DNA from: Sipunculus nudus
Lineage: Eukaryota; Annelida; Sipuncula; Golfingiida; Sipunculidae
DNA length: 64,000 nt
Direction: 5' to 3'
Assembly: GCA_026874595.1 (NCBI GenBank)
Contig: CM049310.1
Coordinates: 75,695,056-75,759,055 of the forward strand
The position numbers and the translations under genes are program-made. The notes under the pieces were generated by a model. That model was not told the origin of the DNA, made no database searches, and worked only from the letters and a program-made list of their open reading frames with translations. Below are positions 24,480 to 36,896 of the stretch, piece after piece. Within the stretch, counting starts at the first letter, position 1. Each line of letters begins with the position of its first letter.

Positions 24480-24760
24480 AAACATTATCAGGTGTATCGC
24501 GAAGGGATCTTTAATACACACCATCACGCTACAAACATCTCGTTAAAGCGAACCATCTCGCTAACTATACTCGATATTAACTGGAGAGTTGGTGGTACGT
24601 ATCCGAGAATGAACCTTCCAGTGGCTGCAGCCCGGGGCGATGGAATAATCTGCCTAGTAACACCAGATATTTTGTATCCCTCCCTATGTTCAAAAGGAAA
24701 ACTAGAACGTATCTCTTTTCCCAACAACGATACATATTATGATGATGACGGTTATACATG
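24480..24760 (+). mobile_element. 3' remnant of a non-LTR retrotransposon
   Basis: In one frame about 24642-24722 reads RWNNLPSNTRYFVSLPMFKR and continues KTRTYLF, which matches the typical last residues of non-LTR reverse transcriptases (WN-LP ... FK-L ... LF). Just upstream, in a shifted frame, PVAAAR corresponds to the usual FSVAAPRLWN block. The small size and frame break show it is a remnant. Confidence 0.55.
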
Positions 24761-25614
24761 CAAACATACATACACACATGCAAAGATACATACATACTTA
24801 GTATATGTACATGTATACGTATACACCCTTTCGAATGATAGGCCCACGTGCCACTACGTGAGTGCGTGTACACACTCAGGTTAATTGTAAATCTAATCTG
24901 TAACTTTTCAGTCCCCCTATTCCGGTCCCACACAACAAAATACTAGTATATTTTTCGTTACTTTCCTGATTGTCAGCGCAGTGTATATGCTCTCAGCCAT
25001 GTCCTTGCCAGTCGAGTAAACGATAATAAACAAACATGTCAGTTATGAACGGCGTCACTGAGTATGTTTGTGGACCAAAGTGACCTGGGGGGCACAGTCA
25101 AAAACAAACGTATATGACTCAAGGAACTTAATTAGAGAGTTGAATGTCGGTAGGCACGTTGTAATTGACTTGCCTGTGAACGTAATCTATATTTACCATC
25201 TTCCGATTTGTATAATATAATTAAAGTGACCTTTTTAAGTTATCATTTTAACCAAAGCAGATTAAAAATAACTTGGACAAACGCATTTATTTTCTGCGAT
25301 GGGTGAGCGATAATTACAGATTCAGAGAATTTTCCGCCATTTATAATTAATTAGACATTGTTCCCTCACTTTAGTGTTTATCCACCCAAAATAAGCCGTA
25401 ATTTCTAAACATTTATATGATACCTTATCAGTGCATAATTGCTGTATCATTACCCGCTTTCAATGTAACTACATTAAAACACAAGTAGGACTAAACAAGC
25501 CGCCTCGTTTAACCAAGGTGCTATTACAAGATTCGACTGCATTACAATCACTCTTACGGGTATTAGAAACCTAATATATAGATAGCACCTGTTGTTTATT
25601 GTCTCCGCCAGGAG
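24761..25614. other. No gene seen
   Basis: Intergenic sequence without recognisable coding or RNA features. Confidence 0.45.
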
Positions 25615-25822
25615 GGTATGCGTTCATTCCCGTTTGTATGTGTGTGTGTGGTTTTTTTTGGGGGGGGGGGGATTTGTTCACGAAGTAACTCACGCAACCA
25701 TGAACGGAATCCCATGAAATTTTCAGGCAACTTCGGGAATGTGCCAAAGAAGAATCAGTTAGGCTTTGGTGTAGGTCAAGCTCATGATCCGGATCCAGGA
25801 ATACTCCGAGGAATATTCAGAG
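25615..25822 (+). repeat. CCTCCGCCAGGAGG repeat family, copy 1
   Basis: Starts with a small hairpin CTCCGCCAGGAG, then a variable GT/poly-G stretch, then TTTGTTCACGAAGTAACTCACGCAACCATGA and AATCCCATGAAATTTTCAGG. Related copies are at 26084-26285, 37476-37910 and 63567-63925. This copy and the next carry the same 3' part, down to CATGATCCGGATCCAGGAATACTCCGAGG. Confidence 0.8.
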
Positions 25823-26081
25823 AGAGACAAACAGAAACACACACAGATTTGTGAGTTTATATATATAGGCCTATATCAGAGTAATTGAGTATGTGGATGG
25901 TGAATATACCAATTTGTTAGCATGGCGTAAAAACAACTTAGTTTGTTATTGGCACTTACACATATTGCACACCGTACACCCTTCTCGCAACACCTGATTG
26001 ATATGACCTGTCACCTACTCAACCAGGTATAACGTGAACGAAGAAACATCTGTCATTTCTAGTGTTACGTTTTGAATGGCT
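25823..26081 (+). repeat. 260-bp duplicated segment, copy 2
   Basis: Near-identical to 20990-21248. It is sandwiched between two almost identical copies of the CCTCCGCC repeat, which suggests a tandem duplication or ectopic exchange involving the repeats. Confidence 0.85.
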
Positions 26082-26083
26082 TT

Positions 26084-26285
26084 TTTTTGTGTGTTTTTTT
26101 TTGGGGGGGGGGGATTTGTTCACGAAGTAACTCACGCAACCATGACCGGAATCCCATGAAATTTTCAGGCCACTTCGGGAAGGTGCCAATGAAGAATCAG
26201 TTAGGCTTTGGTGTAGGTCAAGCTCATGATCCGGATCCAGGAATACTCCGAGGAATATTCACAAATGTGCGAGCACATTTGCTCG
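26084..26285 (+). repeat. CCTCCGCCAGGAGG repeat family, copy 2 (5'-truncated)
   Basis: Lacks the hairpin start and begins in the T/poly-G stretch. The rest differs from 25665-25815 at only a few positions (for example ACCGG for ACGG). Confidence 0.8.
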
Positions 26286-27006
26286 ATTGAACATATAGGA
26301 ATATGAGCAGAATAAGTGTGTAAACAATTCTTGGGGCAAATATGCATCAATGAATGTGGGGATATGGGCAAATAAGTAAAAGAAAAAAATCCTCTCTCTC
26401 TTATTCTCTCTCTCTCGTTTTATATACATATATCTGTGTATATACATACATACCTGTCATTTACTTTGGGTTCAGGTAAAAATGATTGTATACAATAATC
26501 TCAGCAACCCCGGCATCTCCTTTATTTATCTTTATTTTCCCAGGTTTTATCGTCTCAGTAACAATCCTGCAAACATTCAGTATTTGATTATATCTTTTTT
26601 TCTCGGCCGGGAATGACTCATTCAGTATTATATGACATATCAGTGTGCACTTTTGGTGCGGGATGAATCATAGTTACTGCGGGACTGTGGTACAAAAGGT
26701 ATGATGTGAACAGGTTCATATCTTGATGTATGGACTGTCGTACTAAAGAATTGACTTGTCCTGATGTTCCAGATATATTTGTTGTCTGCCTTATGAAGCC
26801 ACATAATTTATATTTACATCGAGGGATATCACGAAACTCAGCGTTATAGTACTTTCATCTTGAATTTTCGGGTGTCTTGAAAGTCTTTATGTTATGTTAT
26901 GTTATATTATATTGTATTATATCATATAATATCATATCATATCACATAATATCATACTATATGTATACTCATACTCATATTGAAAGACAACGATAAAGAG
27001 AGTGAC

Positions 27007-27013
<7 letters not shown>

Positions 27014-27057
<44 letters not shown>

Positions 27058-27080
27058 GAAGAGAGAAAGAGAGAGAGAAA
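27014..27080. repeat. (GA)n microsatellite
   Basis: Long GA run with AAG interruptions at its right side. Flanking 26880-26960 is degenerate TTATA low-complexity sequence. The rest of 26286-27534 shows no gene. Confidence 0.95.
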
Positions 27081-27534
27081 TGCACAGGTTAATATATAAT
27101 TTGTAGCATTTTGACCCACATGCATGATATGTAATAAAAAAGTAGTATATGATTTGATCATATTCAAAACAGCTGACACACACAAAGAATGTTGTGTTAA
27201 TACACGAATATCAATTTTAATATTCATGAAAAAAATGAAATTGCCCTGGTCGTAAATAGTGACTTTGAAGGCTGTGGCCTGAAATTAAAAAATATCTAAC
27301 CAAACATATATAAAACCACTAATGTTAAGGGAGTCTAACATCCATTAAAATGCAATTCCCTTGTTCTGCTAAAAGACACGGGCAACAGTTAAACAGAAAT
27401 CAACGACGGCTGAGAGCTGATTCTGTCATGCAGAATATAGACTTCCACGAAGACTTTGAATCCCTTTAGCTAACATGATATACACTCTATGTAATACTAC
27501 TGAATTTGAGGATTTGGGCGTGGTAAAAAAAAGG

Positions 27535-27700
27535 TATTCCGCTCTAAACTTTGCCGATATCGGTCCTCTTGCCACCAAACTCGCTCCTCAGAGAGATTCT
27601 CGCCTGGAAGCTGTCCTCGCGGAGTACTTTCGTGTCGTATCCTCGCGCCCTTATTGAACCCTGACAGGTTTATTTCTCCGAATTTCTCGAAACATTCCAT
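27535..27700 (-). repeat. Dispersed repeat (GACACGAAAGTACTC family)
   Basis: The minus strand reads TTTCGAGAAATTCGGAGAA, AACCTGTCAGGGTTCAATA, CGACACGAAAGTACTCCG, GAGAATCTCTCTGAGG, GCGGAATACC, a T-run and ACCACGCCCAAATCC, in the same order as 12105-12290. Confidence 0.65.
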
Positions 27701-28961
27701 CTTGTATAAGGGTGTGCCTTAGAGCATTCCTGCACACATATCCGAGTTGACTTCCGAACCCACGCCCACTTCCGTCGTTTGTCCCCGTTAAAATCTAGCC
27801 GTATTAAATAAAATTAGCCCCCATTTATACAAGCTCTGGCTTAATCTATAACCATATCTAGCTCGCGCAACAATTCAATTTGTATCATTTTTTATATATC
27901 ATCCTTCTTGTATTTGCACTGTGCCAGGCCAAGTGACCATGTAACCCGCTCTAACCTATTGCGTTAGACAGTTGATATCAACTCTGTCCAAATCTAACGT
28001 CACATTTACAAATCCGGCGGGATCTAAAATGTGCGCTTGTAGTAAAGTAGCAGTAGTAGTGGGTAGTGCTGGTAGCAGGTTGCTTCAAATCTAGCGTGTT
28101 TACTCCAGCACTATGCACACGCGAAATTCAGAGCGCTCCTACGGCAGTCAAGCGCACGTTAGGATTTAGTCCTAGCTGAAACTGCCGGTCTAGTTTCGAC
28201 CCGTCCAAACCGAAATCTAGCGAGTTCGGACCAGCTCTACGGCGTTTGGGGAATATAAAGGGGTCCATATTTTGAGTGTATACGGGGCTTTACTGTGCGA
28301 AAACAAAAATCCTTTTCACCTTGCACACAAATCTTCCTGGGAGAGACATTGACAGGAGACAGAACGGTGGTACAGAAGGGAAATATTGAATGTGATGTCA
28401 TATTCTCGAATTTTTTTTTTTAAATTCAGACCTGGGTTCCTACGTGGCATGCAGGGAATTTATTTGGCGTGCCCCTTCAGGAATTGTACCAAGGCTTTTA
28501 GAAATGCTGAAGTCAGTTTAGTTTTAACCTAATAGATGACTGAAGGAAAAAAAATATGTGTGACCGTATATTGAAACATGCATTTTTAACCTCCTGGATA
28601 CTCAGCTTTTCCGCACATGCATGGGACAGGGATCGGGTGCCTAAAGAACTCGGGCATTTCCCAATATTCATTATGTAAAATGATACATGATGCGTAGGTA
28701 TATCATTAATGTATAATGATGTTGTATCTAGAGTGTTGTGCCGATCAATCAATTAAATCAATAACTGGTCATTTTTCTTCATTACCGGTGGTATATTCGT
28801 GTAATACGGGACAGATCATTGACAAAAACCTATTAGGACTACGGGGTAATAAGTACTATCAATTAATGTTAAACCTAAACAATAAGCAGCGGACAAGAAA
28901 GTGTCATAGTAACCTTGACCATATTTTCTTCCGCCATTATATATAACTCAATATAGAATGG
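27701..28961. other. No gene seen
   Basis: Intergenic. 27780-28250 is locally GC-richer and repeats AATCTAGC/AATCTAACG words, with the perfect palindrome GTTGATATCAAC near 27972. It may be an old element, but no boundaries can be set. Confidence 0.4.
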
Positions 28962-29095
28962 ACAGTCGAGTGGTGAAAAAGGGTGTTCGGCTCTCAATAG
29001 AGGGGTTCGATGCCCGGCGTGGCCATGAGAGTGGGCTGTTGTGGCCCGTCCTTGGTCGGTGGTTTTCTTGGGGTCCTCTGGTTTCCTCTTAAAAA
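28962..29095 (+). mobile_element. tRNA-derived SINE, 3'-truncated
   Basis: A-box-like CAGTCGAGTGGTGAAA, B box GGGGTTCGATGCCC about 40 nt later, then GGTCGGTGGTTTTCTTGGGG and TCCTCTGGTTTCCTC as in 22215-22435. It ends at the adjoining (TA)n tract. Confidence 0.65.
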
Positions 29096-29096
29096 T

Positions 29097-29101
29097 TATA
29101 T

Positions 29102-29174
<73 letters not shown>
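29097..29174. repeat. (TA)n microsatellite
   Basis: Long TA run with one AAA interruption near 29113. Confidence 0.95.
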
Positions 29175-29177
<3 letters not shown>

Positions 29178-29930
29178 TAAAGTAAGCGATGCCCATGATG
29201 TTTACTCCTTTTTGATCATCACCTATGGGCAACGGCATTTGCTCAAATGTATTACTTGTACAAATGTATTTGTACAAATATAATCAGTAATATATGGGTA
29301 TCCAAATCCAGAACATCAATGGTCATTTGTTTTCTTCTTTTTTCTCCTGATGAATGCACTTTTACAAAGGTGCCAAATGTCAAGATGTCTGTTGATGTGA
29401 ATTGGGAAAAAAAATCAGATCAGGATAGTGAGAAAAAAAGAGAAACACAAGCCTTGATTTCCCGTTTTACTGAAAAAAACGACAAAATCTCAGGTAAAAA
29501 TGAAGTTTATTATTAGAACTTATGTCCGTTTTTATTCAAGCTAAATCATGTGCGATAAGTGATCATACCCCCCCCCCCCCTTTTTTTTTTATTGGCATCC
29601 TGTGTTATCAGGGCCTTATTTAGGGCTAATTACTTGGTTAAGACCAAGGACTTTCAGGTAGCTTCGATGTCCTGCGACAAAATTTATAAATCTTCTCTGT
29701 TACTCCAAGAACTTACGAGCCTGTGGCATCAATTTCTCCACCGATGTGGGGGAACACTCGCCAACACACCCACACACAGACACACACACACACAGTAATT
29801 TTCACAGTAAACATATAAAATTAATTGAACCAAAGTCTATAATTCTATTTAATGAAATATATAATTCTCTGAAAAGGAGGGGGGTGCTTACATTGACCAC
29901 CCCCCCCCCCCTTTGCCAAAAAGTGTGGAG

Positions 29931-29987
<57 letters not shown>

Positions 29988-31504
29988 CCCCCCCCCCAGT
30001 GACGCCCCTGTTAAAAGCTCCTTAGTTACCAACCCTAATATATTTTCTACTAACTTAGTAAGCATGACAGTTTTCAGAGTTGACTCTGCAGAATTTGCAC
30101 GAATACCATCACTCTGTGTCTAGTCCCTGGTTGTTCTTTAACTTAAGGACCCAGGTGCGTACGACATGACTACCATAAAGTATCACGTTTACTGCGCTCT
30201 AAACTGGCGTCTATCGTGATCGCCCCGGGCACGCTGATGGTAAAACAACTTTATTATAGATACATCTTTACTGTATATTCTACCGTTTTGTTGTCAGTTT
30301 CATGATTCACATGAAGACAGGGGCATATAACTGTCAAATATTTGTCACATACAAGTCATATCATTCAACATGTCACTTTCATCTCTGATGCCCCCCGGTC
30401 TCACGAACGTTTGCGTTTCAGTAAGAGGCGCCATCTACCGGGCGAAATGACAACTATACCTAATTGTGAGCTTCCGAGAATTATTCAGGTCAAGCAAACG
30501 TATTCCAAATCTCATTTTATTATCTTATAACATAGTTGCCTATGAAAAAAAATATGAATATATAGATTTTACATAAAATGAGCCAAGTTCCTGAAGAAAA
30601 AACATTTTTTCTATCTATTTTTCCTAAAAATAAGATGAGGTTGTGTGATTTGTTCAAAAACTATTGGCACATCTATGAACACTGTCAACTCGGCAGTGGC
30701 GTCACACACTGGGAAATCCCCTGTGACTAAAAATTCTAGATCTCAGTAAAAGCACAGTATTTCTGCGACTGTCAGTCCAAAATTTTCAGGAGGGAATAAA
30801 GACGACATGCATTACTAGATCCGAGTTATTGATAAAATTCAGTCCATGATGTAACATGTGTACAAGCCAATCAAATCAGGGCAAAGTCTGGGATCTGGAT
30901 GAAATCCTCCATTCACACAACAAACGCACATGGAATAGGTTTACTTAACCTTCAGTTAAGTGACCAGAGTTTCCTTTGTCATGTCGTTCTATGTTTATAC
31001 TTACGTTAAACTTGACAATGAAACGCTGTGTAACAAAACTTTCGTGATTGACTTTACTTCTTTAAAAATGCAAAAATATCACTGACAATAAGACAAGTAA
31101 TATGCTGCAATTTTCGAGAGGATTAAATATAACAAAGTATTAAGAATACCACGGTTTCCTCCTAAGGCGAAAGTCCTAATAGCAGATTTTTTATAGCACA
31201 ATCGTAACTAATAACTCAATAATAATAATAATAATAATCATAATAATGAGCATGGCCTATTGTTTTAGGAGTTAAGAAGAATGATGGTAAGAAAAAAATT
31301 AATCATTGTAACAAAGTAATATATTAACACTAATATGCTTATTTCAGTCTAACCGAATTAAATGTGCCATTACCCTGCTTATCTGTAAGAGGGTCCCGTG
31401 TCAAAAATGCTATTCTGAGGTTCCCTTCTCCCTCCCCATCCCCCTTACACACCCTTTCTTAACTCTTCGTTACGCCCCTAGATATCAGGAAAAGGATATG
31501 CATC
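29175..31504. other. No gene seen; homopolymers and (TA)n
   Basis: Contains poly-C/poly-T at 29569-29590, a CA run near 29762-29793, poly-C at 29900-29912 and 29989-29998, (TA)n at 29935-29983 and (TAA)n at about 31219-31245. No protein motif seen. Confidence 0.5.
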
Positions 31505-31640
31505 CCATTGACGCCCTTTGCAAAACTCCGGTTTATCTAATTTGCTGCCAGCTGTTCTTGTTGAATGTGTTTGGATTATATTTATCGGACCCCATGCACA
31601 TGTTATAAACACGTGGATATAAACAAAACGAAAGCCTGTA
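31505..31640 (+). repeat. Dispersed repeat (GCAAAACTC family)
   Basis: GACGCCCTTTGCAAAACTCC, CTGCCAGCTGTTCTTGTTGAA and GTTATAAACACGTGGATATA match, in reverse, the minus-strand copy at 44335-44475. This is the best preserved of the three copies. Confidence 0.6.
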
Positions 31641-33954
31641 TGCCGCGGGGTCAGGGTTTCTGGCCAATTTACATTTAGGGATTATTTTTAGTTAACAGAC
31701 GTGAGATATAAATATACCACGCCCTATTCCTAAAATATATTTAGATACTTGACACACAACGTGCATTTTTCTAATAATATACCAATATGCATAATATTCA
31801 AATCGTAAGGTGCGCTTTCTTATGTCACCTTAGATTAAAATCCACATATCCTCATCTTGTAATGATCCTGCAATTGATTTGTAGATATAGTCCCATAGTT
31901 AAGGGTTTAACCTGTAAATAGCTGGTAACAAACCATTTTTAGGATAGGTCCAGGAATATGTTTTAAATCATATAATGAAATGCCTCAAAATCCAACAAGG
32001 CGTCCAAAAAACGTGAAACTTCCAAATCTCTTGCTATAGTACAAATTATAAATACCGGTAAAGTGTCTAGACATATATTTAAACATTCTGGATTCTCTGT
32101 TGGATGCCATCTTGGTTGGTGAATTTTTCGAGCTTTGTACTCTCTATATAAACCTTTTATTATAATCAATGTACCTGAAAACAAAATATTAGACACTGTG
32201 TTAATATTAATTTAGGTTATGTGGAAGAAAAATTATGTTATGATCATTTTAAAAAGTGCATGGCGGCCAATTTGAACGGCATCATTGTTATAGATACTTT
32301 AAAGTTTCGAAACCTCTAGATGGATATTTCCGCTTATATCAAATTTTGAAAAATGGCAGCCATTTGAACGCCATGTTGGATTGTTAACGAAGCAGCGGTT
32401 TGATTTTCGTGGGACTCTACACATATTTCTGAACCTATCCTGAAATATTCAGCTTGTTTTCCAGGTTTTAGGTCAAATGAGCTAAGTAATTCTCTTGGCC
32501 TGATGTATTAACTGTACACTGAATGATATATATTTTTGGTCGTTGTAAATTTTTTTTTATTCAAAGCAAGCAGTATGCAGAATGAGCTAACTGTATGATA
32601 ATTAATAGCAAAGTGAAATGTCTTAGAGGATTAAGTATTTACGTAAATTTTCTGGAATTATCCAGAAAAAGTAGCTGTGAGAGCTTTGAGGCATTGATAA
32701 AATTTCCTTGCTTTATATGGGAAGCTCTGTTTGGGTCATTATTATTATTATTACAATTCTTCTTCTTCTTCTTCTCCTTATTATTATTAGTAGTAGTATA
32801 ATTAATTATACAGATATTCATAATAACGGTTATAAATATATGTAAGAGACTCGTGATCAAGAATAGGAAAATGGGAACGTAAGCATAAAAAAAGAGAAAA
32901 ATATGATATAGGAAGATTAATGAGTGTCAGAATAACAAAACACGAACTGATAAACACGTATATCATAGCTGTTAATGGAAACGCCTCAGGATATTCATGA
33001 TAAACAGATTTAAGCTATATAATAGGTATGTATTACAATGCACATAAATGTGTCGCGAATTACCTGAAATCCATTGTTATATGGGGGAAAACATGGTTTA
33101 TTTTTTTTCTTGCAAATAACATGGAATTGTTCTGTGGTTAGGGCTGCCTTTATTTGCACAAACCTTATTGCAGCATGGATTATAGCTCAACTACTCGGTG
33201 ACGCTAATCTGAATGACAATGACATAGGGGAAGTGCCATCGGTTTGCCCTGCATCAGGTTACATCCTTCGCGTGCATACAGTGTTATGTTCTCTTGAGAA
33301 CGGATTAGGAAGTTTACGGCAAGGCATACAGCAGTGAAACTTCGGTAGAATAACAACCTGCATAACAAAAATCCTGATTTTCCGTTCACGTTTTGAGTCT
33401 AATTTTAGACCTCCTTCCCATTTGAGAAAAATATATAAATAAACGAAAAAGCCTTTTAAGACAATAATTTCGTTTTACGACATCTAAACGACGTTAACTG
33501 AAGTACAAATTTGGTTTCTCTTGAAGACTTAGAAATGAAGCAATTTTTCACACAGGTATTGTATTTTGAAAATGCATAAATTTGCTCTTGTAAAATAGCT
33601 GACATCTCCTTAAAGTTATAAACTGTGTTTGAAAGAAAATATTCTGAATAATTGTGAATTTTAGAAAAATAATCAGTAATATTATTATTATTAAGATCTT
33701 AATAATTAGTTTGGCCCGATTCCGGCTTTTATACTTATATGCATCATTAAATTATGAAAATATTTTGAAAGCAATAAGTTTTTATGCAAAATCCAAGATA
33801 TGGATTGGATTTTAAATAAGCCTCTGTGAATTGATATTGCTTTGGAGGTATGTTTACAGTAAATTTCTATAAATCTCACACAGTGTAGTACTCCACTCTC
33901 CTGATATGTGTTAGAATACATGGAAAATGTTCTCTCAACATTTTTCTTTATATA
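31641..33954. other. No gene seen
   Basis: AT-rich. 31711-31735 repeats the ACCACGCC...CCTAAAAT end of the GACACGAAAGTACTC family. 32740-32800 has ATT/CTT trinucleotide runs. No coding motifs. Confidence 0.45.
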
Positions 33955-34131
33955 CAGTAAAACCTCGCCCTACGACCACCTCGGTTCAGCGACCACCTCA
34001 AAACAACGACCACTTTATCACGGTCACAACCTTCGTTCCTCTTTATATCAGATCTCGCTTAGACGACCACCTCGAAATAGCGACCACTTCATCAAGGTCC
34101 TGCTGGTGGTCGCAATTTCCAGGTTTCTCTG
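33955..34131. mobile_element. pogo/Tigger-like MITE beside an IL-17 promoter
   Basis: The left end CAGTAAAACCTCGCCCTACG and right end (reverse complement) CAGAGAAACCTGGAAATTGCG are imperfect inverted repeats starting CAG, with TA on each side (33953-33954, 34132-34133), as in pogo-type elements. Inside, the words CGACCACCTC and CGACCACTT(C/T)AT recur. 177 bp, non-coding. Confidence 0.7.
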
Positions 34132-34140
34132 TATATATTT
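34131..34140 (+). promoter_or_regulatory. TATA box of IL-17 gene A
   Basis: GTATATATTT lies about 120 nt upstream of the proposed start codon, directly at the MITE right end; the TA target site is part of it. The placement resembles that of the second IL-17 gene. Inferred, not tested. Confidence 0.45.
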
Positions 34141-34252
34141 GCTGTTATTCCCACACCGTTGGTTGTCAGTTAAAGGGACTTCACATGTTTACCGTTTCAT
34201 TTCATCTTACAAACAGGAGAAGCGGGAGATATTGTTAGGTTTTTCAACCTTG

Positions 34253-34258
34253 ATGAAG
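34253..34258 (+). CDS. IL-17-family cytokine A, exon 1 (two codons)
   Basis: ATGAAG followed by donor GTACAA. Joined in phase 0 to 34777 it gives MKVLALLLLTLMTSRASS, a textbook signal peptide. The choice rests on this match, on the TATA box upstream, and on the parallel with the second IL-17 gene, where a 7-codon exon 1 also ends AAG before GTA in phase 0. The intron is 518 bp. Another start farther upstream cannot be excluded. Confidence 0.6.
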
Positions 34259-34776
34259 GTACAACCGTTTAACACAATCAATATTTATTGTAAAAGGAAA
34301 CTTTAACACGATTGTTACGATCAATATCTGTGTTTAGTTATTCATAATCTAATGTTTATTTATGCACTCAGGGGTAGATTTGACCTAAAATTCTGGAAAA
34401 TAGTATATAACGAGCCTTTTACCGAAATAAAGCGCCGTAACTTCCCCCTATGATTGCACCGTTACAATTTAAAATTTTAAAAGGTTTCTTCCTTGCCCTT
34501 CCTTCTTCTACCTGCTGATTCACGGCCTCGCTTCATGCCTCCTCCCCATAATAAAATGCTCTATCCGGCCCAGCATACATCCTTCTTGTCGAAACAGAGC
34601 AACCTATTTAAATATCGTTATACTTCTTTGAATCAGTTGGTTACAGACGTCAGTGACGTTATAGGCCGGTTTTATGAGAATCTGTTTAATTCAGTAAACA
34701 ATATTTAAGGAAATATGAAATATTAAAGCACCTTCAGGATGATGGTTTACCGTACAATACTGACGTCATTTTGCAG

Positions 34777-35286
34777 GTTTTGGCCCTTCTCCTTCTGACA
34801 TTGATGACGTCACGGGCATCGTCCGAGTCTAACTACTGCAGGGATCCTCCCAACTTACACCGGAAGTACGAATTGTTCCGGAAACGTTTCAGCTTATATG
34901 GGGCGGACTCTCGGACTAAATACTGGTACACTTTCACTGGGCCTGCGTCACAGCAAGAAGACTGCTCAGCCGACCAACCGGAAACTGAGACTTGTTCTTC
35001 CGGTTTGAGCGAGCGTTCCCTGTGCCCTTGGAGGTATGTCCCGGAAACGGTTCAGGACCGCTGGCCAAGAACCATCACGCACGCTGTATGTAGGTGCAGT
35101 TCCTGTTCAGGTTTGTTACTGAAGGGACCGTTCGGCGCTTCATGTGAAAAGATTTACCACACTAAACTGGTGATGCAGAGAACCAACTGCAAACGTGGCT
35201 ACTACAGATGGATTCCGCGTTTCCAGAAAGTGGCATTGGGTTGCGCATGCGCCCGGAGCAACATTCAATGTGGTGAGAGAAAATGA
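34777..35286 (+). CDS. Interleukin-17-family secreted cytokine A, exon 2
   Basis: The exon follows the acceptor CATTTTGCAG and carries all but the first two of 171 residues. After a signal peptide (about 1-18) comes a variable, charged N-terminal part. The IL-17 core follows: CPWRY (85-89), DRWPR (96-100), AVCRCSSC (105-112), then CEKIYHTKLVMQRTNC (125-140), RWIPRFQKVALGCACA (146-161). The cysteine pattern and the CPWR ... C-C-C ... V-x-L/T-GC-C-C frame are those of IL-17 domains, which form a cystine-knot-like homodimer that binds IL-17 receptors on other cells. Identity to the second gene in this window is modest, so they are old paralogues. An ATTAAA polyadenylation signal lies about 70 nt after the stop (35356). 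Confidence 0.9.
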   Translation, partial: VLALLLLTLMTSRASSESNYCRDPPNLHRKYELFRKRFSLYGADSRTKYWYTFTGPASQQEDCSADQPETETCSSGLSERSLCPWRYVPETVQDRWPRTITHAVCRCSSCSGLLLKGPFGASCEKIYHTKLVMQRTNCKRGYYRWIPRFQKVALGCACARSNIQCGERK

Positions 35287-36615
35287 TATCATTGTTAATG
35301 GTTGAATGTATTGAAATCATCGGTTGAGCAATATTCATGATCTCAGAATGTATATATTAAACTTCTGTATATTTGTATATCATGGGTCTGAAAACCCCAC
35401 ATATCAATGCCTAACAGGCAAATTATCACTCGCATACGGTAAAAAAATGTAAATTTTAAATTGTATTGACTAATGGTTTCGACGTGATTACTAGAAGAAG
35501 TAAATTATTCTTGTACGCAAAATGGTCTTTTGCCAATAATTATTGTTCCTGTCACAACAATTTTAAAGACCTCTTATAACAATCTATATTTCAGAGGATG
35601 GAGAATGAATAATTTGTCTGTTAAGAATAATCTGCAAAGGTCAAATTAGTGCATTTATGCTTTTTTCCACAGAATATAATCCTATATATATTTTATCTGT
35701 TTTATTAACACATTGTTCTGTAGATAGAAGATACACAAACGGGACTTTATTCTATTTATTATTTTTATATGATGCTTATAAATGCCACGCACAAATGTTT
35801 AGATGTAAAATAAAAGAAGTAAATCTAGCTGTCTTAGTCTTCACTTATTTACAGAGTAAGATAACAAAGAGTAACCTCTCCTTATTAATTTTGCTAGTGC
35901 TAAACTGTTGTATTCTGAATAATAAAAAAAAGATAGATTACGAAACAAAACGAAATATATATAGTATTGGCATCGTACCTGTATCAACACTGGAAATATA
36001 TGACCATTCAACGGAAGGCCCTACATTAATTAACAATTTTAGCAGTTGTCTTTCTGGCAATAGTTATGGGCCTAGCGTGTGTGAGGAGAAACATCAATGG
36101 CCACATTTCGGATAATCGGCATCTGATTGGCTTATATAGTCTGTTTCATGACCTGCTGTCCACCTGTGTTTTGGAGATACTTTTCTTAAAAGTTTGTATT
36201 TTTCAATAATTTCCAGGAAAACTACATATGGAAGTGACAGCCTAATGTAGCAGTTAAGAATTTTAAAATTATTCTCCAGTTTATGTTTCACTACTTTTCC
36301 GTCTCTTCGCAATGATCTAGCCGATCAGATGTGTGTCCCTGCATGAGTAGCCATCTTTGCTTTAGCTGGTCACATTTTTTAGAGTACATGTATTTACATG
36401 ACATCATCAAATCAGCAGCTGTCAACTGATGCTGTTTTTGCATGTGACCACTGACCTTGACTGCATGCCATAAGTGGAGCTGATATGTTGTAAAACGTAG
36501 ACTTATTTCCCGTACATGAATTTTTAAATAATTCTGTTTCTAAAATAAAGTATATGGTAGGCAATTACTTACTTTGTTGAAAATTGGGCATAAATTAATA
36601 TTTTTTTCGGAGCAA
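35287..36615. other. No gene seen
   Basis: AT-rich sequence. The longest open frame (35657-36115) has no motif and a composition expected by chance. A short diverged block near 36400-36480 (ATCAGCAG ... TTTTTGCATGTGACCA) also occurs near 4375-4460. Confidence 0.5.
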
Positions 36616-36896
36616 ATAAAACAAGAAGTAAGGCAGAGACGACCACATGCTTATATATGAACTAACAATCCTTTTAGGACAAAAGCTCTGCATGGGTCAA
36701 GCCCCTTGCAGTCCAGGCAAATCGGTTCGCGTGAGCATATACAGAAGCTTATAAGCATGTCTTATAAGACATCTTATTATTTAAATGACGTCACAAGAAA
36801 TGTAGTATCACCTGCAAAGGGTAGGACCATGATACGCACATGTACTGTGTGCTTGATGAGCTAGGTCGAACAAAACCATATGATCAGGTCTCTTAT
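36616..36896 (+). repeat. 280-bp direct repeat, copy 1
   Basis: From ATAAAACAAGAAGTAA to CATATGATCAGGTCTCTT. It matches 37926-38208 in the same orientation at over 90% by eye. It includes two neighbouring perfect palindromes, GCTTATAAGC and GTCTTATAAGAC. The ends are not TG...CA, so LTRs are not supported. Confidence 0.85.

Noticed and set aside
27780-28250. Possible element with AATCTAGC words
   Set aside because: No inverted or direct borders could be identified.
34175-34184. kappaB-like GGGACTTCAC at IL-17 gene A
   Set aside because: One mismatch, and it lies downstream of the TATA box in the presumed 5' UTR.
35657-36115. 152-codon frame as a membrane protein
   Set aside because: Hydrophobicity follows from AT-rich codons; no motif, and it begins in AT-rich intergenic sequence.
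36690-36740. tRNA-like fold around GGTTCG in the 280-bp repeat
   Set aside because: No proper A box or cloverleaf could be drawn.
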